Shown here piece after piece: positions 1 to 9,326 of a stretch of 64,000 bases of DNA. The first letter of the stretch is position 1, and each line of letters begins with the position of its first letter. The notes under the pieces are model-generated. The model was not told the origin of the DNA and ran no database searches. It saw only the letters and a program-made list of their open reading frames with translations. A program made the position numbers and the translations under genes. Source of the stretch: Cyclobacteriaceae bacterium (GTDB lineage Bacteria > Bacteroidota > Bacteroidia > Cytophagales > Cyclobacteriaceae); NCBI GenBank assembly GCA_020832305.1, contig JAFIEV010000050.1, positions 1-64,000 on the forward strand, written 5' to 3'.

Positions 1-76
1 TCACGGATTACGGATTACGGCATCACGGATTACAGATTACGGATCTTTACCGTGAAAGCGGATTGTCAAAGGCCCA
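1..76. repeat. Direct repeat copy A (receptor tail plus heptad repeats)
   Basis: These 76 bases are identical to 419-494. They hold the last nine codons of a TonB-receptor gene on the minus strand, its stop, and about 46 non-coding bases made of degenerate copies of a seven-base unit (ggattac). Beyond base 76 the two copies still encode the same protein tail but differ at synonymous sites. Confidence 0.9.
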
Positions 77-172
77 GGAAACATAATACAGACCTCCGAT
101 CGAGGCACTTCCACCATCCCCATAAAAAAATGAATGGCGAAACAAAAATATTTCCCTCAATGGTTTTATATG
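47..172 (-). pseudogene. TonB-dependent receptor 3'-end fragment
   Basis: Read on the minus strand this stretch ends in SASIGGLYYVSWAFDNPLSR and a stop at 47-49, the same 20 residues that end the intact receptor gene at 465-3299. The similarity stops abruptly: the frame upstream runs only about 20 more unrelated residues before a stop at 173-175, and there is no start codon. It is therefore a detached gene tail, left by tandem duplication and deletion or by recombination in the tail. The nearest downstream neighbour on this side lies outside the window, so a link to another receptor gene there cannot be excluded. Confidence 0.75.
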
Positions 173-242
173 TCAGAAGGATCCTGCTTCCAGTAGAAAT
201 TGCGGGGAGATAAAATCAATAAAAGTCTTTATGCTTTTTGGT

Positions 243-332
243 GGAAAAACACCAAAAAGAGGAAGGGAAGAGAAGACGTGAGTTGATGAAAAAACACCAA
301 TATGATGAAGGGATAAGAAGGCGTGGGAATGA
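243..332. repeat. Two imperfect tandem units of about 45 bp
   Basis: Units at about 243-286 and 287-332 share the pattern aaaacaccaa...gaagggaagagaaggcgtg with roughly three quarters of positions alike. A 75-residue open frame on the minus strand (173-400) reads through both as a repeated 15-residue motif, but its composition resembles no known protein and I do not call it a gene. Bases 361-415 also resemble 114-150, so the whole stretch 1-418 is a mosaic of decayed duplicates. Confidence 0.5.
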
Positions 333-418
333 CCATCAAAACCCTCCCTGTTGGAGGAGTTTTCTCCGACAACCACCCCCATATAAAAATGCCTGTCCAT
401 ACAAAAACATTTAACGCA

Positions 419-494
419 TCACGGATTACGGATTACGGCATCACGGATTACAGATTACGGATCTTTACCGTGAAAGCGGATTGTCAAAGGCCCA
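419..494. repeat. Direct repeat copy B (receptor tail plus heptad repeats)
   Basis: Second exact copy of the 76-base repeat at 1-76. Here it forms the true 3' end and downstream flank of the intact TonB receptor gene at 465-3299. Confidence 0.9.
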
Positions 495-3299
495 TGAAAC
501 ATAGTACAATCCGCCTATGGAGGCGCTGCCAAAATTGGTGATATAGAAATTGTTAAAAAGGTTAGATCCGCCAAGTTTAAAATGAGAGTGCCACTTTTCA
601 TACCGGTACATAATGTGGCCGTCGAGCATACCAAAAGCAGGCATGTCAGCTACTCCAAAATTTGATTCCCACAAAAATGCATTCTGCCAACGGTAGCTCA
701 GGTTAAACCCAATATTTTTATATACGCCAGGATTTCCCAGGGAAACATTAAAACGGTAATCGGGTGTATTGAACCTTGATTCAAAGCCTGGAGGCCTGTC
801 GGCCAAAGATTGGAGGGCATTGTAGTTGACATTGGTACGCAGCAAGAACTTACCCGGTAAAAGCATATCAGCCCCAAAACTCCAGCCATAAGCCGTAAGC
901 GGATCATCGGTACTGATGGTGGTTTGAAACCGCATTTCATTGGGCTCTCCGGGAAATTGGACCAGGTTTTGCAGTGCCAGAAAACCATTATAGACATTTT
1001 GATAAATACTGGCATCTATCATCAGGGCATTATTTAAGAAAAGACCCCGATAGCCAATCTCTGTAGCTGTAACTTTTTCAGGCCCGAATTCAGGTATCTC
1101 AAATGGCCCGTTTTCTGTTACCGGCACATCTGTGATGGGGTTAGATCCTGATAATGGATACAAGGGCACTGTATCGAAGTTGTATTTTCGCTGCACTTGC
1201 GGAAGCCCCCCAACCACCTGAAACCTTCCGGTAAATATATCTAACCACTGGTCAGAAACGGCGGGAAAGCGAAAGGCTGTCTGGTAAGAAGCCCGAAGGA
1301 AATGATTCTGATTTTTATCCAATTGAAATACGCCGGAGAACCTGGGGGTAAATTTTCCCCTGAAGTATTCATTTTTATCATAACGGGCAGAACCGCTCAG
1401 TTTTAATCTTTCGCCCCAAAGGCCTTTGCTGATTTGGGCAAAGGCTCCTGACTGTTGAATGGTTATTGGATTCCCCGGTGTATCGGCAAAAATAGTTCCC
1501 TGGCTATCGATAATAAATACCCGGTGGCTTGCGCCGACCAATATTTCAGCCCAGGGTATCAATTGACTGAAATTGTACATGCCCTCTACATGCCACAATT
1601 TGCTTTGGTCTACCACCCGGGTGCCTCCCTGCGATATGGGTCGTGAAATCAATTCGTCTCGTAAAGTATTAAATTCAGGACTACCTGCCAGTGGTTGTGC
1701 AGGTAATAAAGGATTAAATATATTGCCATTTTCATCGCGGTTATCGGCAATAAGACGGGCAAAACCATGGGCATCCCTTTCATTTCCCCCGAGCAATCTT
1801 GACTGTGCAAAAGCGCCGAGGTAATCGGTATACCAGGCCAATGAAGGCTTCCATGTTTCATTAATCAACAGGGCTGTTAGGCCCAGATCGTGGGTATTAC
1901 CTGCATTTTCAGTAATTCCGTAGGCACGAATATAAAAATCAGGGCTTTTCAATTCCAGGCGGGCGCTGCCAATATAGAAGTCTTCGATGGCAAAACGGCT
2001 TTGGGCTGTATAAATGCTTTTACCCATGCCAAAGCTAAGCTGGCCAATGGCTTCAATTTCTGGTGTGACTTTGTAGTGCAGGGCAGTATTAAGCCGGAGG
2101 TTATCGGTATTGTAATTGGTCATATCCTGCTCCCTCCACCCAGTACGGGTCACAATTTGGTCAGGCATAAAGCCATCTATCCGCTGAAATAGCTCTTCAT
2201 ACTCCGCTGTTCCTGCTTCAATGCCTTCACTGGCGGCAACAGCGGCGGTCACTTCGGGTATAAAATCCCTGAGATTCACTGGAATTACCACCTCATCTCC
2301 ATAGGTGTTTACCCCATCATATCCAGGATTAGTTCTCCTGTTTAAACCTGCATTGTCGAGGTCGGTTCTGTCGCGATAGTCAAAAGCATGCCAGTCAGTG
2401 GCCCTTAGATAGCCCGCGGTAACTTTAAAAGCTACTTTATCCCTGAAGCTTTTGGCATATCGCATATTCAGGTCATACATAGGGCCTGGACTGTCGCGGT
2501 AGGGCGCTCCTACATGCATTAATCCGCTTTGCAGAGACAAGCTTAAGCCCTGATATTCAAAGGGATTTTTACTTTGAATTAACAGGGTGCCATTCATCCC
2601 ACCCGGGCCATATAAGGCAGAGGATGCACCAACAAGCATTTCCACTCCGGCCACGTCTATTTCGGGGATGCCAAAAATATTGCCCGCGGCAAAATTGAGC
2701 GCCGGTGGCATGTTATCAACGCCATCAATAAACTGATTGAAACGAAAATTATTGTTTCCATTAAATCCACGGGCATTTGGGAACCTGAAAATCAATCCAT
2801 GGGCGCTCATATCTACTCCCTTAAGAATGTATAAGCCATCGTAAAAATTGGCAGCAGACATATTTCTAATTTCTGCAGCACTGAGTTTTTCAAGGCTTAT
2901 AGGGGCCGTAAGCAGTCTCTCCTCTACCCTTGAAGCCGATACTACTACATCCTGACCCAGCAAAATTTCATCTTCACTGAGGCTTATCATAAGTACCTGA
3001 CCAGGTTCCTTTACCTCAACGATTTTTTTTACATAGCCAATGCTGGTAAATACAAGGCGAAAAGGCAAAGGTCTTTGTGTTTTAAGCTCAAAAGTGCCAT
3101 CAGCGGAAGTGACCGTTCCCTCTAAAGTATTTTCAATTAAAATGGTTACCCCCTGAAGAGATTGACTGCTCATTTCATCCCTAACCTGCCCGCGTATGCT
3201 TATTTGCTGACCAAAAGCCTGTAAATGGCAGAGACAATAAATAAGGATAAAAAAAGCGCGTTGAATCTTTCCGAAGCGTACATCCATGATCTGTATCAA
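465..3299 (-). CDS. TonB-dependent outer-membrane receptor
   Basis: This 944-residue protein should sit in the outer membrane and import a ligand with TonB energy. A signal peptide covers about residues 1-30 (cleavage near AFG/QQ). A carboxypeptidase-regulatory-like domain follows at about 33-115 (IRGQVRDEMSSQSLQGVTI), then a plug domain at about 120-245 with the typical VEMLVGASSALYGPGGMNGT stretch, then a long beta-barrel. The barrel ends in NPLSR instead of the usual final aromatic residue. A second Met at residue 5 is an equally good start. The gene stands alone with no SusD partner beside it, so the ligand cannot be read from context. Its 3' end is duplicated at 1-120. Confidence 0.88.
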   Translation of the reverse strand: MIQIMDVRFGKIQRAFFILIYCLCHLQAFGQQISIRGQVRDEMSSQSLQGVTILIENTLEGTVTSADGTFELKTQRPLPFRLVFTSIGYVKKIVEVKEPGQVLMISLSEDEILLGQDVVVSASRVEERLLTAPISLEKLSAAEIRNMSAANFYDGLYILKGVDMSAHGLIFRFPNARGFNGNNNFRFNQFIDGVDNMPPALNFAAGNIFGIPEIDVAGVEMLVGASSALYGPGGMNGTLLIQSKNPFEYQGLSLSLQSGLMHVGAPYRDSPGPMYDLNMRYAKSFRDKVAFKVTAGYLRATDWHAFDYRDRTDLDNAGLNRRTNPGYDGVNTYGDEVVIPVNLRDFIPEVTAAVAASEGIEAGTAEYEELFQRIDGFMPDQIVTRTGWREQDMTNYNTDNLRLNTALHYKVTPEIEAIGQLSFGMGKSIYTAQSRFAIEDFYIGSARLELKSPDFYIRAYGITENAGNTHDLGLTALLINETWKPSLAWYTDYLGAFAQSRLLGGNERDAHGFARLIADNRDENGNIFNPLLPAQPLAGSPEFNTLRDELISRPISQGGTRVVDQSKLWHVEGMYNFSQLIPWAEILVGASHRVFIIDSQGTIFADTPGNPITIQQSGAFAQISKGLWGERLKLSGSARYDKNEYFRGKFTPRFSGVFQLDKNQNHFLRASYQTAFRFPAVSDQWLDIFTGRFQVVGGLPQVQRKYNFDTVPLYPLSGSNPITDVPVTENGPFEIPEFGPEKVTATEIGYRGLFLNNALMIDASIYQNVYNGFLALQNLVQFPGEPNEMRFQTTISTDDPLTAYGWSFGADMLLPGKFLLRTNVNYNALQSLADRPPGFESRFNTPDYRFNVSLGNPGVYKNIGFNLSYRWQNAFLWESNFGVADMPAFGMLDGHIMYRYEKWHSHFKLGGSNLFNNFYITNFGSASIGGLYYVSWAFDNPLSR

Positions 3300-3506
3300 T
3301 TCTCTACCAAATTAATCCTGATTTTAGGAAAAAACAATGGACTCAGATTTTTATTCTCAAAAATTGCAGATAACATCATTTTATTGTATAACAAACACAT
3401 TTTTGATTACTTTGCGTTTAAACACAAGGGGATGTACGTAAATCCTTCCCTGCAAAGGGCTTAATTTACCGGTCTTAATTATGTAAACTTTAACCGTAAC
3501 ACTCAA

Positions 3507-4061
3507 ATGAAAAAGCATCTGAATTGGTTTTTATTGTTGTTTATAGTGACTGGAATGTATTTGCTTACACTTTCTTCCTGCGGGACAGATGAAGATGAAA
3601 TTGCCACTATTGAATTAATTCCCGGGAACTACACCTTCGAACAAGCCATTCTCCAGTCGGCACCAAAAACTGCAGTGGGTGTAACTATTCCTGTTCCCGG
3701 CTATACGCAAGGCGCTGATGTCACTTCTCAACTGAAAAGTGCCCTGCTGGGCAGCGCCCCTTGTGACAACCCGGAAGCAGCTTCATTTATCCTGAGAGAT
3801 ACCCGTGAAATCTTTTTTGGCTGTCTTGACGGAAGTGGCGAAGTGCGTGGCGGAACCTGGACATATAGTGATGATCTTAAAGAATTAGTGCTCAATCTTT
3901 CTGCACCTCCTTTAAATACGCCTATCACTCTTAAATTAGAAGGATTTGAAGTAGCAGAAAACCGAAGCATTTCAGGCACTATTGGCAATTTTCCGGTTCC
4001 CATCGGTGAAACTTTATTATTTATTGAAGTATTCATGAAATTCGACCGGGCAGCTGATTGA
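3507..4061 (+). CDS. Small secreted lipoprotein, unknown function
   Basis: The 184-residue product begins with a lipoprotein signal: a hydrophobic stretch at 6-22, then the lipobox LSSC with the lipidated Cys at 25, followed by acidic residues. The mature part holds a pattern of short beta strands (ILRDTREIFFGCLDGSGEV, GGTWTYSDDLKELVL) that resembles the lipocalin-like fold common in Bacteroidota lipoproteins, with a likely disulfide between two Cys at about 90 and 109. It is divergent from the receptor gene on its left and is followed by an outer-membrane protein gene. No enzyme motif is visible. Confidence 0.75.
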   Translation: MKKHLNWFLLLFIVTGMYLLTLSSCGTDEDEIATIELIPGNYTFEQAILQSAPKTAVGVTIPVPGYTQGADVTSQLKSALLGSAPCDNPEAASFILRDTREIFFGCLDGSGEVRGGTWTYSDDLKELVLNLSAPPLNTPITLKLEGFEVAENRSISGTIGNFPVPIGETLLFIEVFMKFDRAAD

Positions 4062-4112
4062 ACGCTTTGATTTAGTGTAACTTCAGGTCATCAGTCGGGT
4101 ATTATCGGGATT

Positions 4113-4135
4113 CAATGCAGGCGACCTTTGCATTG
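4113..4135 (+). terminator. Possible hairpin after the lipoprotein gene
   Basis: Seven-base arms CAATGCA and TGCATTG enclose a nine-base loop 51 bases after the stop codon. The following bases are only moderately T-rich, so this is a weak terminator candidate. Confidence 0.3.
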
Positions 4136-4220
4136 GTTTAAACATTTTGCCCATTGGTTGAAAAAATTGCCCCAATTGACAAAAAATTCTGCAAATTTGT
4201 AATGGGAAATTGTAGAATTC

Positions 4221-6998
4221 ATGTTAAGGATCAAAAGTTTAATTTTAATAACCGGTATTTTAACCGGCCACTTTCTTTTTGCACAATCGCCAGCTTCGCA
4301 GGTCCTGGAAGGTAAAGTAGTAGATGAAAAAAATAAAGAAGCCCTTATCGGGGCACATATCCGCATTTTGAACATTAAAGATTCCACCCAAATTGCTGCC
4401 ACCATTGCCGATATTGAAGGGGTTTTCCGCATTCCCCTTGAAAGAGGTAAAAAGTACTTATTGGAAGTGGGTTTTATGGGATACCAAAGGTTATATCGCC
4501 CCATCATCACCCAGGAAACCGGATCAGTTCATAAGCTGGGAACCCTCCTTTTAAAAGAAGACAGCCGGTTTTTGAGTGAAGTCATCGTTGAAAGCACCGC
4601 CATTGTCGGAGAAAATTATGGCGATACAACAGCTTTTAATGCTTCTGCTTTTAAAACACGTCCTGATGCAGCTACTGAAGATCTAATTCGCAAAATGCCT
4701 GGCATCACCATGGAAAACGGGCAAATATCAGCACAGGGTGAGGTAGTACAACAGGTTCTCGTAGATGGAAAAATCTTTTTTGGAGATGACGCCGCAGCCG
4801 CCTTGAAGAATCTCCCTGCTGAAATTGTCGAAAAAATAGAAGTATTTGATCAATTGAGTGAGCAATCTCAATTTACCGGAATAGATGACGGACAAACCCG
4901 CAAAACCATAAACATTGTAACCCGCGAAGATGCCAGAAAAGGTCAGTTTGGCAAAATGTATGCAGGGGGTGGAAAAGATGAACGCTATGTTGGTGGTGGC
5001 AATGTGAATTTCTTTAATAATGACCGCCGCTTCTCAGTGATTGGACTCAGCAATAACATCAATCAGCAGAATTTCTCAAGCGATGACCTTTTGGGAGTCC
5101 GTGGTGAAGATAACCAGCCCCGCAGAGGAGATGATGATTTTCAGGTGGGACAACAACCCGGTATAACGCAGACACATGCATTGGGATTAAATTTTTCTGA
5201 CAGTTGGAAAAAACTCGATGTGAGTGGCAGCTACTTTTTTAACCGTGCCGGTAATGAAAACTGGAGAGAAAGAACCCGTGAATTCTTCCTGCCAGGACAA
5301 AGTCAGCTGCAGGATGACCGCTCTGAATTTTCTTCATTGAACCACAATCACAGGTTGAATATTCGCTTTGAATATAAATTCAACGAAAAAACCTCGCTCA
5401 TTTACCGACCGAGATGGAGTTTCCAGAACAACGAATCCGACAGAATGTCAAATACAGTAAATGCACTGGAAAATGGCGAGATGTTAAGTGATTCAAGAAA
5501 CATCAGAACCTATGCCGGCGAAGGATATAACATCGGCAATTTTATGTTGCTCAGACATCGCTTTGAGAAAAAAGGAAGAACTTTTTCTGTGCGTTTCAGG
5601 ACCACTCACGGAGCAAACGACCGGGTTTCAGGCCTCAGGGCACTGGACAGAACCTTTGGCGAATCCATGATGTCTGACTCAGTACAGCAAATACGATATA
5701 ACACCGGCAATAATTTCCTCTATAATACCCGTTTTTCATTTACTGAAGGTATAGGTGAAAAATCAATGATTGAGGCAACTTACTCTTTCGGAAATAACAA
5801 GAGCGAGTCGATGCAGGAAACTTTTAATCATAATTTTGAGAATCAGGAATATGATATACTCGATACATTACTCAGCAACAGCTTTAATAACCTGTTTAAT
5901 ACCCAAACCGCAGGCTTAAACTACAGTTTTAATGATAAAAGCTGGAACATTAATTTAGGAGCAGATTACCAAAATAACCGGCTCGACAATCAACAGGTAT
6001 TTCCTATGGATTTAATGGTGGTCAGGCGATTTGAAAACATACTGCCTAATACGAGAATCCAATATAAATTAAGCAAACAAACCAATTTGCGGTTTATCTA
6101 CCGTACCAGCACCCGTGAACCTTCAATTTGGGAATTGCAGGATGTGGTAAGTGTCTTCAGCTCAGTAAGTCTGTATCAGGGAAATTCCAATCTCAATCAA
6201 CAATTTCAACACTTTAGTTCACTGCGGTTTTCAACCATGAACCCTGAAAAAAGAAAATCATTTACTTTATATACAAGTGGAAGTGTAATAGATAACTATA
6301 TATCGAATGCTTCCCTGATTGCGCGCCAGGACACCCTTATCAATGAAGAAAGATTGCTGGTACAAGGCGGGCAATTCCGCTATCCGGTAAACCTTGATGG
6401 ATTTTATAACCTGCGCGCCTATATGGCCTGGGGATCATATCTAAAGCCCTTGAAAACCAATCTAAACCTCAACACTACTGTGAATTTCCGGAGGATGCCG
6501 GGCATGATAAATCAGGTGCAGAACCTTACCTATAATACAACCCTGGGGCAGGGTTTTGTACTGAGCAGTAACATAAGTGAAAACCTGGATTTTAATTTCA
6601 CTTCCCGGGCCGACTACAATATGGTCAGCAATATGCTCAGACCCAATCTCAACAACAACTTCCTGGTACAAACCCACCGCGTTGATTTTTTCTGGAGGTT
6701 CTGGAAAGACATGTTTTTTGACAACAATTTTGCCTGGTTGAATTACGCCGGACTGGCCGATAATATAAATCCGAATATTGCGCTTTGGAATTTAGGCCTG
6801 GGTAAAAAGATGATGCAAGATCACAGCGAATTAAAAATTACCATTTTTGACTTATTGAATCAAAACAACAGCATAGCCCGTGACGTTACAGATGTATATG
6901 TACAAGACACACAACAACTTGTACTCAGGCAATATTATATGCTTACCTTTACATACAACTTGAGAAGGTATAACACAAAACCGCCTGGCTCAATTTAA
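4221..6998 (+). CDS. Outer-membrane beta-barrel protein, TonB-receptor-like
   Basis: The 925-residue protein has a signal peptide (residues 1-21, ending FLFAQ), a carboxypeptidase-regulatory-like domain at about 28-115 (LEGKVVDEKNKEALIGAHI), a plug-like region at about 130-235 (RKMPGITMENGQ, VLVDGKIFFGDDAAAALKNLP), and a long Asn- and aromatic-rich barrel ending in FTYNLRRYNTKPPGSI. This order matches the Bacteroidota outer-membrane beta-barrel family that is related to, but distinct from, SusC receptors. A role in import or in outer-membrane assembly is plausible; the substrate is unknown. The aldo/keto reductase gene follows after 33 bases and may be cotranscribed. Confidence 0.82.
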   Translation: MLRIKSLILITGILTGHFLFAQSPASQVLEGKVVDEKNKEALIGAHIRILNIKDSTQIAATIADIEGVFRIPLERGKKYLLEVGFMGYQRLYRPIITQETGSVHKLGTLLLKEDSRFLSEVIVESTAIVGENYGDTTAFNASAFKTRPDAATEDLIRKMPGITMENGQISAQGEVVQQVLVDGKIFFGDDAAAALKNLPAEIVEKIEVFDQLSEQSQFTGIDDGQTRKTINIVTREDARKGQFGKMYAGGGKDERYVGGGNVNFFNNDRRFSVIGLSNNINQQNFSSDDLLGVRGEDNQPRRGDDDFQVGQQPGITQTHALGLNFSDSWKKLDVSGSYFFNRAGNENWRERTREFFLPGQSQLQDDRSEFSSLNHNHRLNIRFEYKFNEKTSLIYRPRWSFQNNESDRMSNTVNALENGEMLSDSRNIRTYAGEGYNIGNFMLLRHRFEKKGRTFSVRFRTTHGANDRVSGLRALDRTFGESMMSDSVQQIRYNTGNNFLYNTRFSFTEGIGEKSMIEATYSFGNNKSESMQETFNHNFENQEYDILDTLLSNSFNNLFNTQTAGLNYSFNDKSWNINLGADYQNNRLDNQQVFPMDLMVVRRFENILPNTRIQYKLSKQTNLRFIYRTSTREPSIWELQDVVSVFSSVSLYQGNSNLNQQFQHFSSLRFSTMNPEKRKSFTLYTSGSVIDNYISNASLIARQDTLINEERLLVQGGQFRYPVNLDGFYNLRAYMAWGSYLKPLKTNLNLNTTVNFRRMPGMINQVQNLTYNTTLGQGFVLSSNISENLDFNFTSRADYNMVSNMLRPNLNNNFLVQTHRVDFFWRFWKDMFFDNNFAWLNYAGLADNINPNIALWNLGLGKKMMQDHSELKITIFDLLNQNNSIARDVTDVYVQDTQQLVLRQYYMLTFTYNLRRYNTKPPGSI

Positions 6999-7031
6999 TT
7001 TTCACTATCTGTTATAATTAAAAACACCTAA

Positions 7032-8039
7032 ATGAAAAAGGAAATTTCACGCCGGGATTTTATCCATACCCTGATGGCCAGCCTGGCAATTGCTCCTGCT
7101 ATGGCATCAGTCCAAAAAGATCTGCCGGGCGGCATTCCCTTGCGACAATTTGGAAATACAAATGAATGGATATCAATAATTGGTTATGGAGGGTGGGATA
7201 GTGTGGTTAATAAAACAGATGATGAAAGTATAAAACTTATGCATGAGGCCCTCGATAATGGCATAACCTTTTACGACAATGCATGGGAATACAACAATGG
7301 CCGCTCAGAAGAAGTCATGGGAAAAGCTTTTGCAGAAAGCAGTAAAAGGGATAAGATATTTTTAATGACAAAAGTTTGTGCGCGCGATTATAAGGGAGCC
7401 GTTTCCCAACTAAATGATAGCCTCAGGAGATTACAGACAGACAGGGTAGATTTGCTTCAGTTTCATTCCATACAATACAATGAAGATGCAAAGCGCATTT
7501 TTGATCCTGAAAACGGCGCATTGAAGGCCGTTATGGAATTTAAAAAACAAGGAAAAATAAGATACGTTGGATTTTCGGGACACATGTACATCGACAGTCA
7601 TCTTGAGATGCTAAACATGGATTTTGATTGGAATTCAGTAATGATGCCACTTAATCTTCTCGACCCGCATTACAAGAGTTTTGAAAAAAACATTCTGCCT
7701 GTATTAATTCAGCGAAACATCGCCCCCATTGGCATGAAATCATTGGCTTCTAACAACGGCAGAATACCAAGAGAATTGAAAATCCCTGCTGAGTTGTGTC
7801 GGGCATATGTTTTGTCTTTGCCGGTTAGTACACTTGTATGTGGAATTCAAACCCGTAAAGAATTGCTCACAGATTTATCGGTAGCTCGTGATTTTAAGCC
7901 GCTCACCTCTGAAAAAATAAATGAATTACTTGAAAAAACGCAACCTGCAGGAATTACCGGAAACCTGGAAGCTTATAAGGATCCAAAAGGTTATTTTGGA
8001 TGCTCACACCATGCCAGGGCGCTTCGTGAAGAAGGTTAA
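7032..8039 (+). CDS. Tat-exported aldo/keto reductase
   Basis: The N-terminus SRRDFIHTLMASLAIAPA is a twin-arginine signal, so this 335-residue protein should fold in the cytoplasm and be exported. The rest is an aldo/keto reductase barrel with the full catalytic set: Asp82 and Tyr87 (YDNAWEY), Lys114 (LMTKV) and His145 (LLQFHS). Such enzymes reduce aldehydes or ketones with NAD(P)H; an exported member would need its cofactor carried with it. The family's C-terminal part is divergent here (GCSHHARALREEG). The start is set by the signal. Substrate is unknown. Confidence 0.85.
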   Translation: MKKEISRRDFIHTLMASLAIAPAMASVQKDLPGGIPLRQFGNTNEWISIIGYGGWDSVVNKTDDESIKLMHEALDNGITFYDNAWEYNNGRSEEVMGKAFAESSKRDKIFLMTKVCARDYKGAVSQLNDSLRRLQTDRVDLLQFHSIQYNEDAKRIFDPENGALKAVMEFKKQGKIRYVGFSGHMYIDSHLEMLNMDFDWNSVMMPLNLLDPHYKSFEKNILPVLIQRNIAPIGMKSLASNNGRIPRELKIPAELCRAYVLSLPVSTLVCGIQTRKELLTDLSVARDFKPLTSEKINELLEKTQPAGITGNLEAYKDPKGYFGCSHHARALREEG

Positions 8040-8050
8040 TTAACAAATTA

Positions 8051-8083
8051 TTTGATTTATGGCCGACAAAGTGCCTATATTTA
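8051..8083 (+). promoter_or_regulatory. Promoter abutting the acyltransferase start
   Basis: TTTG at 8051-8054 and TATATTTA at 8076-8083 fit the Bacteroidota -33/-7 pattern with a 21-base spacer. Transcription would begin almost on the ATG at 8091, giving a leaderless or nearly leaderless message. Confidence 0.4.
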
Positions 8084-8090
8084 CGGTCAT

Positions 8091-9251
8091 ATGATAGAAG
8101 AAATTCAATATAACAGCCTCAGGCCTTTTAGAAATCACGAGGTACCTGAGGTTATAAACCGACTTTTAGAGGTACCATATTTAGACCTTTTATTATCTTT
8201 TATTTTTGGCAAGGATGCCACAGAAAAGGTAAAAGAGCAACTGAAAACTTATAAATCAATAGAAGATTTTCAGGCCGGGCTAATATACAGCGTTTTGCAG
8301 GTGATCCTTAAAAAATCTGTTGATTCCTTCACCTACGCAGGACTCGATCAGGTGGATGCTAATGATGCATTTTTATTTATTAGCAATCACAGAGATATAG
8401 TACTAGATCCGGCTCTCACCAATTTGGCACTTCATGAAAAAGGCTTTCGAACTGCTGAGGTAGCCATAGGAGATAATCTGCTAACTGAAAAATGGATTGA
8501 AGACATAGTAAAGTTAAATAAAAGCTTTATCGTTCGACGAAATTTACAAGGCCGGGAACTGGTAGAAGCATCAAGACTGTTGTCTTCTTATATCAAATAT
8601 AGTCTTCAACAGAACAGGCATTCAGTCTGGATTGCCCAACGCGAAGGCCGGGCTAAAGATGGCAACGATAAAACACAGCAAGGCTTGATCAATATGCTTG
8701 GCATGTCTGCTGAAGGCAAATCCCTGAAAGAACATTATGCATCATTAAATATCATTCCTATTGCCATATCGTATGAAAAGGATCCCTGTGATCTTGAAAA
8801 AATTAAAGCCGTTTATGCTAAGAGAAAGGGGCTGTCATATATAAAGCCACCTGGTGAGGATAATGAATCAATGAAAAAAGGCATACTTGGCTCCAAAGGA
8901 AAACTGCATATTCAATTTTGCAAACCAGTCAGAAAAGAAATTGAAAGCCTGCCCGACAGTCTGAAAAGAAACGAGTTATGTGAAAATATTTGTGAGATAA
9001 TCGATCGTCAAATCATTTCGGCATATCGTTTAAATACTCACAATTTTATGGCTTATGATCTGTTAATGGAACGCATGCCTGATTTCACCCGCTATAATGA
9101 GGAAAATTTAAGACAATACAAGCATGAAGTTGATCAAAAAGCTGCTTTGATAGAAGGAAACCAGGAAGAACTACGAAAACTAATTTATGAAATTTCTGCG
9201 AATCCATTAATTAATAAGGAAAAATTAAAAACCCATTCTACCTCTTTATAG
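8091..9251 (+). CDS. 1-acylglycerol-3-phosphate acyltransferase-like protein
   Basis: This 386-residue protein carries the acyltransferase signature SNHRDIVLDP at about residues 98-107, with His100 and Asp106, and a downstream EGR box (IAQREGRAKDGND) of the PlsC/GPAT family. It should transfer an acyl group to a lysophospholipid or glycerol phosphate at the inner membrane face. The family normally has HX4D; here the spacing is HX5D, which I recall in other Bacteroidota members. A TTG upstream at 8052 would add 13 residues, but it lies inside the apparent promoter, so the ATG at 8091 is preferred. A long C-terminal extension of unknown role follows the catalytic part. Confidence 0.8.
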   Translation: MIEEIQYNSLRPFRNHEVPEVINRLLEVPYLDLLLSFIFGKDATEKVKEQLKTYKSIEDFQAGLIYSVLQVILKKSVDSFTYAGLDQVDANDAFLFISNHRDIVLDPALTNLALHEKGFRTAEVAIGDNLLTEKWIEDIVKLNKSFIVRRNLQGRELVEASRLLSSYIKYSLQQNRHSVWIAQREGRAKDGNDKTQQGLINMLGMSAEGKSLKEHYASLNIIPIAISYEKDPCDLEKIKAVYAKRKGLSYIKPPGEDNESMKKGILGSKGKLHIQFCKPVRKEIESLPDSLKRNELCENICEIIDRQIISAYRLNTHNFMAYDLLMERMPDFTRYNEENLRQYKHEVDQKAALIEGNQEELRKLIYEISANPLINKEKLKTHSTSL

Positions 9252-9266
9252 GACATAATAAAGAGG
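9241..9266 (+). terminator. Hairpin over the acyltransferase stop codon
   Basis: Arms CCTCTTTA (9241-9248) and TAAAGAGG (9259-9266) can pair across the stop codon of the acyltransferase gene. There is no T-run after it on this strand, so termination is only possible. Confidence 0.35.
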
Positions 9267-9268
9267 CA

Positions 9269-9303
9269 TAAAAAAAGGCTTTTGTATTAAAATACAAAAG
9301 CCT
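9269..9303 (-). terminator. Strong terminator for the histone-like gene
   Basis: A perfect inverted repeat with 13-base arms (AGGCTTTTGTATT at 9276-9288, complement at 9291-9303) is followed, reading the minus strand, by a run of seven T. It lies 23 bases after the stop of the histone-like gene and should end its transcript; it may act on both strands. Confidence 0.8.
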
Positions 9304-9326
9304 CCTAACATCTTAAAAGAGTTTAG

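Noticed and set aside
1-60. Heptad repeats as a telomere or CRISPR array
   Set aside because: Only a few irregular units of seven bases, no spacers and no chromosome end; a simple dispersed repeat explains them.
173-400. 75-residue open frame on the minus strand
   Set aside because: It lies within decayed tandem repeats, has no family resemblance, and its internal repeat follows the DNA repeat.
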